NCBI RefSeq assembly: GCF_050003625.1
Contig: NC_134397.1
Location: 273,662,070-273,726,069, forward strand
Direction of reading: 5' to 3'
Source: Haematobia irritans
Taxonomy: Eukaryota; Arthropoda; Insecta; Diptera; Muscidae
DNA length: 64,000 bases
Position 1 is the first letter of the stretch. Each line of letters begins with the position of its first letter. The notes beneath the pieces are model-generated. The model saw only the letters and a program-made list of their open reading frames with translations. It was not told the DNA's origin and made no database searches. The position numbers and the translations under genes were made by a program. Below are positions 45,590 to 58,211 of the stretch, one piece after another.

Positions 45590-47090
45590 CTTTGAAAAAA
45601 TTTTCAAAATTTTATTTCTTTGGAAAACTTTTCAAAATTTTATTTCTTTAGAAGATTTTGTTAAAACTTTATTTCTTAAGTACATTTTAGGAAATATTAA
45701 TGTAGTTAATGTAGAAAGTTTCTATAGAAACAAAACTTCTATCAAATTAAAATTTGTTATGAAAAACAATTATAGAAATAACATTTAAAAACAAAAACAA
45801 ACCTGTAAAGAAAAATTTTGTAGAAGCAAAATGTTCACAAAATTTTCTGATAGAAATAAAGTTTTTAATAACAATTTCTGTAGAAATAATTTTTTTACAC
45901 GAAAATTTGGTAACAGGAATTTCTTTAGAAACAAGTTATTAACAAAATTTTTTATAGAAATAACATTTTTAACAAGAATTTCTGCTACAAAAGATTTTGA
46001 AAAAAAATCTGTAGAAGGACAAATTTGAAAAAAGTTTCAGTAGAAGCAAATTTTCCGATAGAAATAACCATTTCAACAAGAATTTTCACAAGGCTTAGAC
46101 AAAATTTTCAAAGAACATTTTTAAAAAAATTTAATAAAGAAATACATATATTGTTTAAGAAGAAACTTTATAGAAACACAATTTGAAAATAAAATTTTCT
46201 TTAGAAAATATATGACAAAATGTTCTTTGGAAAATTATAATGAGATTAAATTTCTAAAAATGTCTACAAGAAAACAACAAAAGTTAGTGAAAAAATCACA
46301 AAATTTTCTAAAGACGAAAACTAATTTCTATAAACATTTTGACGTACATGGAGGAAAAATTTTATATTAAAAAACATTTTAAAACAATCATTTCTTAAAA
46401 AAATTGGTAAAATGTTATAAAGAAAGAAATTTCGACAAAACTTTCTATAGCAACAAAATGAATTACAGAAGCAAAAATCTCTAGAAACAAGATATGATAA
46501 AGTTTGCTTTTTCTTTTTCTTAACAAATTTTTATCATATTTTCTATGGAACCACAATTTTGACCAAGTTGCCTATAGAAATTTTCTTAAAATTGTCCATA
46601 AATCACAATTTTAAAAAATTTTATAAGATAAAAATCTAAAAAATGATAAAATTTTCTAAATAATTTAATTTTTTTTTATTTTTAACAACATTTTCTAAAT
46701 AAATAATATTATGACAAAACTTTCCATATAAATTAAATTTTGAACAAATTCTAAAAAATAAAATTTTGGAAAAAATTTAAATCATTTTGTCAAAATTTGA
46801 TTTCTTTTAAAATTTTTTTCCCAAAATTTTATTTTTTAGAAATTGTTTAAAATTTAAATTATATGAAAAATTAAAAACATTAAATTTTTCATAAAATGTA
46901 ATTAAGAAATAAAGTTTTAACCAAATTTTCTATACAAATAAATTGTTGACATAATTTTCTAAAGAAATAAAATTTTGATTTTTTTAAATAAATAAAGTTT
47001 TGACAAAATTTTCTGAAGCAATAAAATTTTAACAAAGTTTTCTAAAAAAAAAAGAAAATTTGACAAATTTTTATTTTATTTTTTTTTTAA
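45590..47090. repeat. AT-rich degenerate motif domain
   Basis: Diverged TTTCTATAGAAAATTTTGTC-type motifs throughout; no other feature seen. The open frame 45831-46028 is a by-product of the repeat. Confidence 0.7.
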
Positions 47091-47690
47091 TAAAGTGTCG
47101 TTGATACTTTTTCTAGAAGTTCTGCTCTTTTCGTTTTTTTCAAATCTGATTATAATGTGGTGTTTAAATCTGTTTAACGATACATATTATTCATATTCTA
47201 AAAACTCTTAATTTTACAGACAGTGATAAGGTAACTTAATACTATATATATTTGCACTTGGTAACACTAGAATGAAATACTAGCTTTGCGAAATTCCCGC
47301 CATTTGTAAATGATATGATTTTCTGTTTATTAAGTTAAATGGTGCAATAGCATATGTATTGTAAGTGCTAATGTCAAGGAGCAAACAGCGCTTACGTAGC
47401 ACGGTATGTAGTGCGGTGGAATAGGAGCCCTGAAGTCTAGGTTCAAATCCTGTTGCACTCAGATTTTTTGGATTTTGTTTTATTATATATAAGGTAACAT
47501 CTGATAGTTAAAACTAAAACATTTTTTGCAGACATTTTTCGAATCTTTATCCTTCATTGGGAATTTTAAAAATCATACGATGTTTTTGGGATTCTATTAA
47601 TAAAAATGATGTTAGAAAATGATTGATTACTAATTTTGTTGATAAATGAAATATATTTGGAGAATTTAGACAAAGGAATTGGGAAATTTA
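47090..47690 (+). repeat. Inverted copy of the tRNA-like module (right border)
   Basis: Reverse complement of 42850-43440: 'tgataaggtaacttaatact', 'attcccgccatttgtaaatg', 'gtaagtgctaatgtcaagg', the tRNA-like core (47388-47460: 'cgtagcacggtatgtagtgc', GGTTCAAATCCTGTTGCAC), then TTTTTTGGATTTTGTTTTAT. With the 43-kb copy it encloses the foldback-type element. Confidence 0.8.
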
Positions 47691-47796
47691 CACGGACAAA
47701 AAAGACTGTTTTTCATATGTTTGGGTGTAAAAATTATATGGTTTTGAGTTCCAAACAATTAATTTTTTACATTTTTACATGTGTGAAAAATATAAC

Positions 47797-48227
47797 AAAT
47801 TGTATCAAGATACGCTTTGAAGATAATATTATTTGTAGTAAATGCCCTCTGTAATGTAAATTTTAATACAATGTTTGGGATACAAAATGTTTGTAAATAT
47901 AATATGCTTGGATGCAAACATATATTAAATAAAAATACCCTAAAAACATATATGTGTTTAGAAATACAGATCTAGAGAGTATACTGCAAGTAAAAGAATG
48001 GATGTAACCAATTGGCGCATTAAAAAATATAAACACAAAAAAATGCATCACAACTTTTTCTACCAGTGTATACCTAAGGTGAAACATAATATGTTAGAAG
48101 AATACAAACAATATTTTGTTTGGACCAATCCTGATAATCGCTACAATGTGTGGAAATAGTAATAAATTGTATCAAGATGCCCTCTGGAGCTAATATTATT
48201 TGTAGTAAATGCCCTCTGTAATGTAAT
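47797..48227 (+). repeat. Direct repeat of about 63 bp, 367 bp apart
   Basis: AAATTGTATCAAGAT...TAATATTATTTGTAGTAAATGCC... occurs at 47797-47860 and 48164-48227. The stretch TTGTAGTAAATGCCCTCTGT is identical in both. No gene is associated. Confidence 0.8.
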
Positions 48228-48509
48228 TGTATGAAACTCTAAAATAGTGAAGACAAAAACCAGTGAAAACGAAGTATGCGCGGCAACACTATTATGTATT
48301 ATATATATCGTATAATTTGGGTACACGTCCTTGAAATATGCGATAAAATGACACAGTCCTTGAAATATGCGATACAAAGAAAAAACGTTGTATATAACGA
48401 TCCTTACATGGGAATTGGAAAAAATAAGTATATATAGTACGACAAAGTAGAATATAACAATTTACTGTAAAGTAAAGTACAAAAAAACACTGTCCCCAAA
48501 CTATACGTT

Positions 48510-50059
<1,550 letters not shown>

Positions 50060-50862
50060 ATCGACTCCCATCAAGTGTACATTTTGAGTTTAAACTTGTG
50101 TTATCAATGAACCATCGCTACCGATCATCGACGAACCGATGATCATCAACGAACTGTATTTCTCATCAACTATTCGACGAATCGAATTTACAATCAATTA
50201 CCCAATCTGTACGAGCCGACGTTCTCATCCACCACACACAACTACCGATCATCAAGGAACCGAAGCACTCATCAACGAAACGAATCCTACCGACAAAACT
50301 ACCGATCATTAAGCAATCGAAGAATTGAAGTACTTACAACCGATATAAAAGATTATCTACGAGCCGAATTCCTTCTGCACCTCAGTTCACGTCAGCTCCT
50401 GATTATATTAAATTTACAGTTTTTGGTCTAATTTTCCTTGGGATTTATTTTCATAATGCATACACTGAAAAAATATTGTCGTGAGGCCAAAGATTTCATG
50501 TCCTTAAAATGCGAATGTTGCTTGGTATAGAAGACGCCTTTCTCTGATAAAATGTTTTTGTCATAATGTTGATACAGTTTTCAATGAAGTTGCTTTTAAA
50601 GTTAAGTGATTCGAGTTAAAATTGGGTTTCCTAACATGAAAGAAGATTTCGCTTTACTAAAGTCAACTTGAGTTTAATACTTCTGAGAAAATCATCACAA
50701 TTTACGTCTTTATTGACTTTTTGTATCTTGGCTATAAACCCAAGTCGAACTTAGAAATTGAAGTTATCTTTTTAATACGTTTTAATGGACTTTGATAACA
50801 CATGAAGGAACAAGGTGAAAAACAAAGCAAATAAATGAACATTTATTTCCTAGAATCAAGTA

Positions 50863-51103
50863 TCCCACCTCAGTAATGCTGGTGACATTTCTGAGGGTTT
50901 CAAAGCTTCTCTAAGTGGTTTCACTGGAATGTGGAACGCCGTTCGGACTCGGCTATAAAAAGGAGGTCCCTTGTCATTGATCTTAACATGGAATCGGGCA
51001 GCACTCAGTGATAAGAGAGAAGTTCACCACTGTGGTATCACAATGGACTGAATAGTCTAAGTGAGCCTGATACATCGGGCTGCCACATAACCTAACCTAA
51101 CCT
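50863..51103 (+). mobile_element. 5'-truncated SINE-like retroposon with TAACC tail
   Basis: Flanked by AAGTA (50858-50862) and AAGTA (51104-51108). Ends CACATAACCTAACCTAACCT, a short pentamer-repeat tail typical of some non-LTR/SINE 3' ends. The body (TCCCACCTCAGTAATGCTGG, 'ctcggctataaaaaggaggt') resembles, from memory, a tRNA-headed SINE abundant in calyptrate flies; the tRNA head is absent here. The TATAAAAAG string is internal to the element and not a promoter call. Confidence 0.7.
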
Positions 51104-51197
51104 AAGTACGCGAAACAAAAATTTAAAAGAGAATTGTTTCCTAATTGTGCCCTTGCTTCAATTCTCCGGAATCAATACTAGGACTTGGAACTAGGCA

Positions 51198-51736
51198 TTA
51201 GAGGTGTGCACGTGACACGAAATTGTCGTAACTCACGAAAATTTTCGTGATTCGTGCGTGAGTCGTGAGTCATACTCATGGCAACAGCGTGAGTGTGCGT
51301 GAGCGTGATTAACAAACCAAAATGTCGTACGTGAGCGTGAGTCACGAAAATAATATCTTCGTGAGTGTGCGTGAGTAACGAATTACATTCACGATAATAT
51401 TCCTGTCCACCAACATAAAACGTTTAAGAGTTAAATTCAGTTACAATTTTAGTGACACCTGGGATGTTAAGAGTTTAATAACACTCTCGATTTTAATAAT
51501 GCTCATGTTTTTAGACACTTCGGTAAGGTAAAATAATTATAAAATTATTCGTTAGTCACGGTATTTTTCGTCAGTCACGACGTTTTCGTGCGTGAGTGTG
51601 CTTGAGTACAAATTTTCTTTTCGTGAGTGTGCGTGAGTCCTACCAAAAAATATCGTGCGTGAGTGTGCGTGAGTATGATTTTTCAGTCGTGAGTGTGCGT
51701 GAGCGTGAGTAAACTATTACTCACGTGCACACCTTT
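51198..51736. mobile_element. hAT-type MITE rich in GTGAGTGTGCGTGAG, copy 1
   Basis: Flanked by ACTAGGCA on both sides (51190-51197, 51737-51744), a perfect 8-bp duplication. Termini TTAGAGGTGTGCACGTGA and TCACGTGCACACCTTT are inverted. The interior is a string of GTGAGTGTGCGTGAG-like motifs in one orientation. Non-coding. A second copy lies at 63379-63993. Confidence 0.88.
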
Positions 51737-51758
51737 ACTAGGCATGCCTTTTTCAGTA

Positions 51759-52756
51759 CACGTGCCGTAAACAGTTTTTTCCGTATAATTTTTGGTGGTC
51801 ATAGTTTGTTTAGGTTGTGGGCCTCATTTTCATGGAATCCATATTCATAGCGCCAAAGTGTCAAGTTACCCATCAAAGTGGGAGTTATTCCTGAATAGTC
51901 TTGTTGGAGACTATATTATATTAATTTTATATTAATTAAAACAATCAATAATTTTATCCCTATGACATCAGTAAAATGAACCAACCTGCCACTGTGTGAG
52001 AGTTTTCAATTGATGTTCATTTGCTATATTCGACCGCTTATGCGTAAATACACACAAGTGTGGAAGCTACTTCAATAGATGTTCCAACGTTTAGTGACAT
52101 AAAGTTCTATTGTCAGCAATGCACACACACATATATGCATTTTCATATGAAATAGTGGTTCGCTCACTACAGTGATTTCGAACACAAAGAGGCAAGGAAT
52201 GAAAGCACACACGCACGTCGTCTGAGAATAAAAGAGAAAAGTAGGGATAAATTGCTTGGTCCTATTTTGACGTCAGGACTTTTGAGCGACATATGATCAA
52301 AAAGTTTTGAATGAGCATCCAAAATGTGTTACAAAGTTGCATGAGCGTGACAATGGGTACGAGAACGTGGACACACGTCCTATACGCTACGCTACGTATG
52401 GAGCAATGGGCTACTGTGGTAACAGCAACAGACATACGCTCAAATGTACAACCAGATGACATGAAAGCTGAGTGTGCATGTGTGCCATCATCCATTTCTA
52501 TTGCATGGCTATGAAAGAGGCAACGAGCAATAACTCACATTCCATTTTCTATCTAATTGGGATATAAGAAGGCACGCTTTGCCGTTTAGCTTAGCTATCT
52601 GCCACATAAATAATTTGCAAAATGAAGTGAATTTTTCATAAATTTTGAACTTATATTTCTTCTCCTGTGAATATGCAGAACAAAAGTAGAGGGTTTTTAT
52701 TATTATTTTTTTTTTTTATAGAAAACATGAAATTGAAATATTAAAACATTTGTACA
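51759..52756. other. Region without recognised gene
   Basis: No repeat of this window is seen. Overlapping open frames on opposite strands (52262-52495 minus, 52311-52514 plus) have no known motif. Low evidence for any gene. Confidence 0.4.
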
Positions 52757-52802
52757 TATACTAAAAAAAATATTGTCATGTCGCCAAAGATTTCTTGCTG
52801 TT

Positions 52803-53512
52803 TTTTATACCCTCCACCATAGGATGGGGTATAGTAACTTTGTCATTCCGTTTGCAACGCATCGAAATATTGCTCTAACACCCCATAAAGTATATATTCT
52901 GGGACGTAGTGAAATTTTGAATCAATCTGAGCATGTCGGTCCGTCTCTTGAAATCACGCTAACTTCCGAACGAAACAAGCTATCGACTTGAAACTTTGCA
53001 CAAGTAGTTGTTATTGATGTCGGTCGGATGGTATTGCAAATGGGCCATATCGGACCACTTTTACGTATAGCCCCCATATAAACCGACGCTCAGATTTGGC
53101 TTGCGGAGCCTCTTAGAGGAGGTACCTCCGGTGCCTTTTGGAGAAGCAAAATTCATCCGATTTGGTTGAAATTTGGTACATTGTGCTATTATATGGCTGT
53201 TAAAAATCATGCTCAACTAGGTCCATATCGGTCTATAGTTATATATAGCCCTGAGATAACTCGATCCCCAATCACAAAAAAAATGGTCCATATCAAGTTC
53301 ATAATTGTATATAGCCCCCATATAAGCGAACCCCATATTTCAGTTCAGGCTCTCTAAGACTAAGTCACAATTTAGAAAACGATTTTAAGAAGTTTTAAGA
53401 TACCACAACCCAAGTAATTCGATTGTGGATGACAGTCTTTCGTAGAAGTTTCTACGCAATCCTTGGTGGAGGGTACATAAGATTCGACCTGGCCGAATTA
53501 TATACTTGTTTT
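52803..53512 (+). mobile_element. Helentron-like element, subfamily A, short copy
   Basis: TATACCCTCCACCATAGGATG to TATATACTTGTTTT, with only about one and a half minisatellite units and 'gcgtaagttcgg'-type hairpin partly deleted (GACCTGGCCGAATTATATAC). Inserted in a CACTG-family fragment that starts near 52757 (ATATTGTCATGTCGCCAAAG). Confidence 0.7.
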
Positions 53513-54686
53513 TTTTTTTTTTATACCCTGCGCCACACTGTGGAACAGGGTATTATAAGTTAGTGCATATGTTTGTAACACCCAGAAGGAGACGAGATAG
53601 ACACATGGTGTCTTTGGCAATAATGCTCAGGGTGGTTCCCTGAGTCGATATAACCATGTCCGTCTGTCCGTCCGTCCATCTGTCTGTGAACACATTTTTG
53701 TGATCAAAGTCTAGGTCGCAATTTAAGTCCAATCGCCTTCAAATTTGGCACATTTTCCAGATTTAGATATAGCTCCCATATATATCTTTCGCCCGATATG
53801 GACTAATATGGTCCTAAAAGCCAGAGTTTTGGTCCAATTTGGTTGAATTTTTGCACAGGGAGTAGATTTAGCATTGTAGCTATGCGAGCCAAATTTGGTT
53901 GAAATCGATTCAGATTTAGATATAGCTCCCATATATATGTTTCGCCCGATTTGCACTTATATGAACCCAGAAGGCAGAGTTTTATCCCGATTAGCTTCAA
54001 ATTTTGCACAAGGAGTACAATTCGTAGTAACATGACTATACCAAAAACATGACTATGCCAAATTTGATTGAAATCGGTTAAGATTTAGATATAGCTTCCA
54101 TATATATTTTTCGCCCGATATGGACTTATATGGCCCCAGAAACCAGAGTTTTGGCCCAATTTGGTTGAAATTTTGCACTAGGAGTATAATTAGTAATATA
54201 GTCATGTGTGCCAAATGTGATTGAAATCGGTTCAGATTTAGATATAGCTCCCATATATAGAATGTTTTTCTGATTTCGACAAAAATGGTCAAAATACTTA
54301 GTCAAAAAGTTGTAAAAATGACTCTAATTTTCCTAAACTTATAATACATATATATCGAGCGATAAATCATAAATAAACTTTTGCGAAGTTTCCTTAAAAT
54401 TGCTACAGATTTAAATGTTTCCCATATTTTTTTACTAAAATTGTGTTCCACCCTAGTGCATTAGCCAACTTAAATTTTGAGTCTATAGATTTTGTAAAAG
54501 TCTATCAAATTCTGTTCAAATCGAGTGATATTTAAAAGTATATATTTGGGACAAACCTTTATATATAGCAACCAACACATTTGACGGATGTGATATGGTA
54601 TCGAAAATTTAGATCTACAAAGTGGTGCAGGCATAATATAGTCGGCCCGGCCCGACTTTAGACTTTCCTTACTTGTTTTTAATTCG
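53513..54686 (+). mobile_element. Helentron-like element, subfamily C
   Basis: TATACCCTGCGCCACACTGTG through GTCTGTCCGTCCGTCC (53660-53675), four units, then the tail 'acattgtgttccaccctagt'-like region, GTGGTGCAGGCATAATATAG, GGCCCGGCCCGACTTTAG hairpin and TTCCTTACTTGTTTTT. It follows the A element with only a T run between, suggesting insertion at the A element's 3' T run. Confidence 0.75.
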
Positions 54687-55150
54687 TTTTGTTCAACTTG
54701 GCTTTAATAATTCTGAAAAATTATTCAAAATTATTTTTTTTATTTATTTAGGCGAATACATATATGATGCTTAACTAATACTACAACAAGTCTCTATTAT
54801 GAAGAAGTGACTAACCACACGCAAAGAAAAAAAACGTTTGGAAAGCGTGTACCGACAACGTTTTTCTTTTGTTAGAGTTTTTTGAATTGCTTCGAAATGT
54901 ATACACTTTTATCACCAAAAAAAATTGTTTGTTACAAAATTTTTATTTTTTTAATAAAAAAAGTTATTTTTGAACCAATCACACAGTCCATTTCGTTTAT
55001 ATCAAACACTGTCCTTTTCTAAATTTAGGTCTTTAATATGACACATTTTACAGTTCATAGTAAAAATTTAATGTAGTAGTTTGTAATGTTGAAAATTTTT
55101 CCGGAATCTTCCGGCCATATCTGGAATATATGTAAAAAAAAAATACTTTG

Positions 55151-55223
55151 GTCGAAGCAGGGATCGAACCCGCGACCCTTGGAATGCAAGTCGGACGTAG
55201 CAACCACTGCTCCACGGTGCCCA
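55151..55223 (-). repeat. tRNA-like module with following T run
   Basis: Minus strand: GGGCACCGTGGAGCAGTGG, GTTGCTACG, CTTGCATTCCAAG, GCGGGTTCGATCCCTGC. The T arm pairs well (GCGGG/CCTGC with one G-U). The acceptor stem does not pair fully and the anticodon loop is irregular. A run of ten T follows 8 bases downstream (plus-strand A run at 55134-55143), a possible RNA polymerase III terminator. Similar heads are known from fly SINEs; a functional tRNA is unlikely. Confidence 0.65.
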
Positions 55224-55331
55224 ACTAAATGTATTTTTCTGTTAAATAAACTTTCTTTAATCGGCTCGTGGGCGCCGCAAGCTATGCTATATAAATATAA
55301 CTTATATGGGTAATTGTCTATTGATGACAAT

Positions 55332-55405
55332 AACGGCTACATGGCTCAGTGGATAGTGTGTTGGCTTACAAATTGCATGGTCCGCGGTTCGATTTTCCGT
55401 CCAGG
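55332..55405 (+). repeat. tRNA-like module
   Basis: TGGCTCAGTGGATAGTGTG is box A-like and GCGGTTCGATTTTCCGTCC is box B-like. Same family as 1-62 on the minus strand. Followed by an A run and TTTT at about 55422. The cloverleaf is poor. Confidence 0.6.
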
Positions 55406-55817
55406 CGAAAGGTAAAAAAAAAATTTTAAAATTTATAAAATCGTATAATTTCTTCTAAAAAACTTCGTGGAAGTGAGAAAGGTGTGAGGGAAAATGCAAT
55501 TAGCCAAATTATTTTTGTTTGTTTTTGAGTTAGTCTTTATGAAATTGTTTTTACATCCTGGAAAAGAATAAACGTTTATCACACAAAAAGTATATGCTTT
55601 TCTTCCAAATACACTTCCTTTCAACGAAAAGCAAATGAGAAACGAACTTTGTTTATCTAAAATTTCGTTTGGGAGGAAAGAATTATTTTTTTGCGTGCAG
55701 TAGTTTATTTATTAACAATCAAAAGACTAAAATATCCTAAGACTAAACTAGGACAATTATTGTTGTAAAATTTTTATTTTGAATTGAGGCTTTCATATAT
55801 TAAAGCGAGTTTATAAA

Positions 55818-56349
55818 TCATGTGGTTTGAAGCGGCGTAATCTTCTAGGTTGAGTGGAAGTTTGGAGTAAATTACGGGCTTCGCGATTTGTCTCGGTGGA
55901 GGTCATTATTTCGGACATACCATGGAGCGATTACTGCACTTCTTATCACTTTGTTTTGAAACCTTTTGTATTTTGTCGATAGAACTGTTTGCCGCACATC
56001 CCCATAGTTGAATGCCATATATCCATATTGGTTCTATTGCTTGTTTATATATTAACAGTTTATTATCTGTGGAGGGGACTGGATTTTTTCAATTAACCAG
56101 CTTAGGTTGCGGTATTTAATATTTAGTTCTTCGCACTTTTTATCAATATTTTTATTTTTTCAATTTAATTCAATTTTCCAATTTAATTTAGAATCCAGTG
56201 TAAAACCAAGATATTTTGCTGAGTTTGATAAAGGCACTTGCTCATTGCCTATTTTTAGGGGTTTGTATCTTGAGGCAATTTTCGCAAAGTCAACATGAAC
56301 AGATTTGTTACTGTTGAACTTAAGACCCCAGCCATTCCATTGGTGAACT
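55818..56349 (-). pseudogene. Jockey-type reverse transcriptase, C-terminal part, frameshifted
   Basis: Reading the minus strand: KSVHVDFA, IPLSNSAKYLGF-like VPLSNSAKYLGFTLDSKLNW, then after a frame change KYRNLSWLIEK, NKLLIYKQAIEPIWIYGIQL, WGCAANSSIDKIQK, FQNKVIRSAVIAPWYVRNND and finally RRLRRFKPHDL followed by stop. The YLGF.LD..L.W block, YGIQLWG and the APWYV ending are characteristic of jockey-clade polymerase tails. At least three frame changes separate these pieces. The catalytic YxDD motif lies upstream and is missing, so it is dead. Beyond 55818 is 3' untranslated sequence. Confidence 0.85.
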
Positions 56350-56359
56350 TTCAAAATTA

Positions 56360-58211
56360 AAGAAATTTTCTTTAAATTTGTTGTCTTTACGCATCATAGC
56401 AGAACCAATCGGACGTAAAGAATGCGAGATAAATAACGCCATATATTGGGAAACCACTGGATTTGTCTTTTAGTTCACCTAATAGTCAAATGTTTTGTGG
56501 TGTCGGTCTACGTTCGATACAAATCGCATATAATGAACTCAGTTCTAGGTTTCCAAAGGCTACACTAACGTTTGTTTCCAGGCATGTTTAAAAAAAGCCT
56601 TTATGTGAAAAAAACACAAAGTTTTTTATAAAATCTATTTACTGCTTGATTGTGTTTCTTCTACATTTTATGGATTACCCACTTTGAATTATCACCATTG
56701 TCCTCTCAAAGGACTCGTAACGAAAAATCCATAAGGATCGTAGTGATTGTCCCAATACTCATACCAAGGTTGTTGTTAAATTCTAATTATTGGAATAGAT
56801 GTGTATGTGTGATAATGTGTGTCGGGCATGAATAAAAGGAGAACGATTTATTGTCGTTAGAATAAATAGCAAGATTAGGAAGTAATTAATATATTTACAC
56901 GCAACGAAAAACAAGATGATGATGAAAACTTAAACATTTCATCTCATTAAATTTGCATTAATTTCTTTTCTCACGTCAAATCGTGGCACTTCTTATTACA
57001 GGACAAGATATAGTGAGGCCATAGTAGATGGCAGCTGTACATGTAAACACGCACCCCCTCACACTCGCATCCAACACACACACACATACACAAATGATGA
57101 GGAATTAATGAGGCTTTTGCTATTCACAACATCTCAGCATCTGGGATATAATCTATAGATGTGGACATTGTTGATGGTGATGGTGGTGTGATCAACCGCA
57201 TAAATAGTTCAAGGAAATCCATACTTAAGAGTATTGGCGTGTGTGTGTGTATTTGTTGCTGTTCTTCTGGAAAATTGTTACTCACACCCAGGATAGACGT
57301 TTTACGAGATAAGGTAAAGGCGAGTCAGAAACGTATTCCTTTTAAACTCCTCATGTTTTTAACGATGTCCAAGTGCTTGGCTTTTGTACCTTTCACTCTT
57401 GGTCCATTGAGAACATATGGATGTGGTAGCTGTCCATTTTTTGTTTGTTCTCTTTCGATTGGTTTCTATTCATGTAGGATTGTTCCTTGTCCACTTGCGC
57501 TTTGATTGGAACGTTTACTGTTGAATTTTTTTTCTTCTTTTTTGTTTGATGTAATTCGAGGTGGTTGATTGTTTCCTTTTTTTCTATTCTTTCGTTCTTT
57601 TAACACTGTTCGTGAATATCTTCAGAGATTTATCGCCTGACTGCTCCAATTATTTTTTTACTATTGCTATGGGATAGGTTAAAGTGTGGTCACGCCTAAG
57701 TTCTAGAAAGCGACACTGGGCTTTTTTCAAAATATAGGTATTTATCTCCTGTAACCCTAGGGTACAGTTTTGCTCTACACCGTAGAATAGCTTCTAGGTG
57801 GAACCAAATATAAACGGTGTGAAAGGGTAGTTGTTGTTTGAAAACTTCGAGATGAGTTGTCTAGGATTCGTCACAGTTGTCTTGGTCCTTTTCTTAAGTT
57901 TATCTTGCTCAACAAAGCTCAATAAATCCTACAGAATGTAGTTCGAGATATGCTAATTCTCTTCTGGCTTCAGAAATATTCAAAATTAAATGTGGAAAAA
58001 CATTAAGCTTTAAGGGTCGATGTTGAATGTGAACCACATCTAAACGTCCAATTTATTTCATATTTTTCAATTTCAGACAAACTCAATTTGAACCATGGGA
58101 AAAGATGAATTCGAATACTTTGAAAATGGACATTCCAATCGAAAGGTATATTATGTAAGGTCAAATTAATCGTCCAAATTTGCGTCTAATCTGAAGAGAT
58201 GTGAAACATCA
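56360..58211. other. Mostly low-repeat region without recognised gene
   Basis: The first about 40 bp complete the CACTG-family repeat. A CA-rich run lies near 57076-57092 and GT-rich runs near 57180 and 57238. The longest open frame (57161-57505 plus, 114 codons) starts in low-complexity sequence and has no motif I recognise; it might be an exon, but no splice or family evidence supports that. Confidence 0.4.

Larger units (their letters stand above)
50463..51758 (+). mobile_element. CACTG-ended element with two nested insertions
   Basis: Starts CACTGAAAAAATATTGTCGTG and ends CCTTTTTCAGTA. Shares AAAGATTTCATGTC and the GGAACTAGGCATGCC...TTTTTCAGT end with 15502-17840. Split by a retroposon at 50863-51103 and a hAT-type MITE at 51198-51736; removing both restores continuity with the other copy. 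Confidence 0.75.
54818..55697. mobile_element. TIR element with two outward-facing tRNA-like modules
   Basis: Ends CACGCAAAGAAAAAAAACG and TATTTTTTTGCGTG are inverted, with subterminal CGTTTGGAAAG and CGTTTGGGAGGAAAG also related. CA flanks both sides (54816-54817, 55698-55699), possibly a 2-bp duplication. Inside are a minus-strand tRNA-like module at 55151-55223 and a plus-strand one at 55332-55405, so both 3' ends point outward. The open frames 55055-55330 and 55086-55313 cross the module and are not genes. I know of no named family with this plan. Confidence 0.75.
54734..56349 (-). mobile_element. 5'-truncated jockey-type non-LTR retrotransposon, split
   Basis: Flanked by TTCAAAATTA on both sides (54724-54733, 56350-56359), a 10-bp target duplication inside a CACTG-family repeat. 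On the minus strand it begins within the reverse transcriptase region and ends in an A-rich tail (AAATAAATAAAAAAAATAA). It is interrupted at 54818-55697 by another element. This is the expected form of a 5'-truncated LINE-type insertion. Confidence 0.88.

Noticed and set aside
55151..55405. Two functional tRNA genes
   Set aside because: Box A/B motifs are present, but acceptor and anticodon stems do not pair properly and related modules are dispersed repeats.
57161..57505. 114-codon frame as a possible gene
   Set aside because: No recognised motif, starts in GATGGTGG/GT-rich low-complexity sequence, and no splice signals or neighbours support it.
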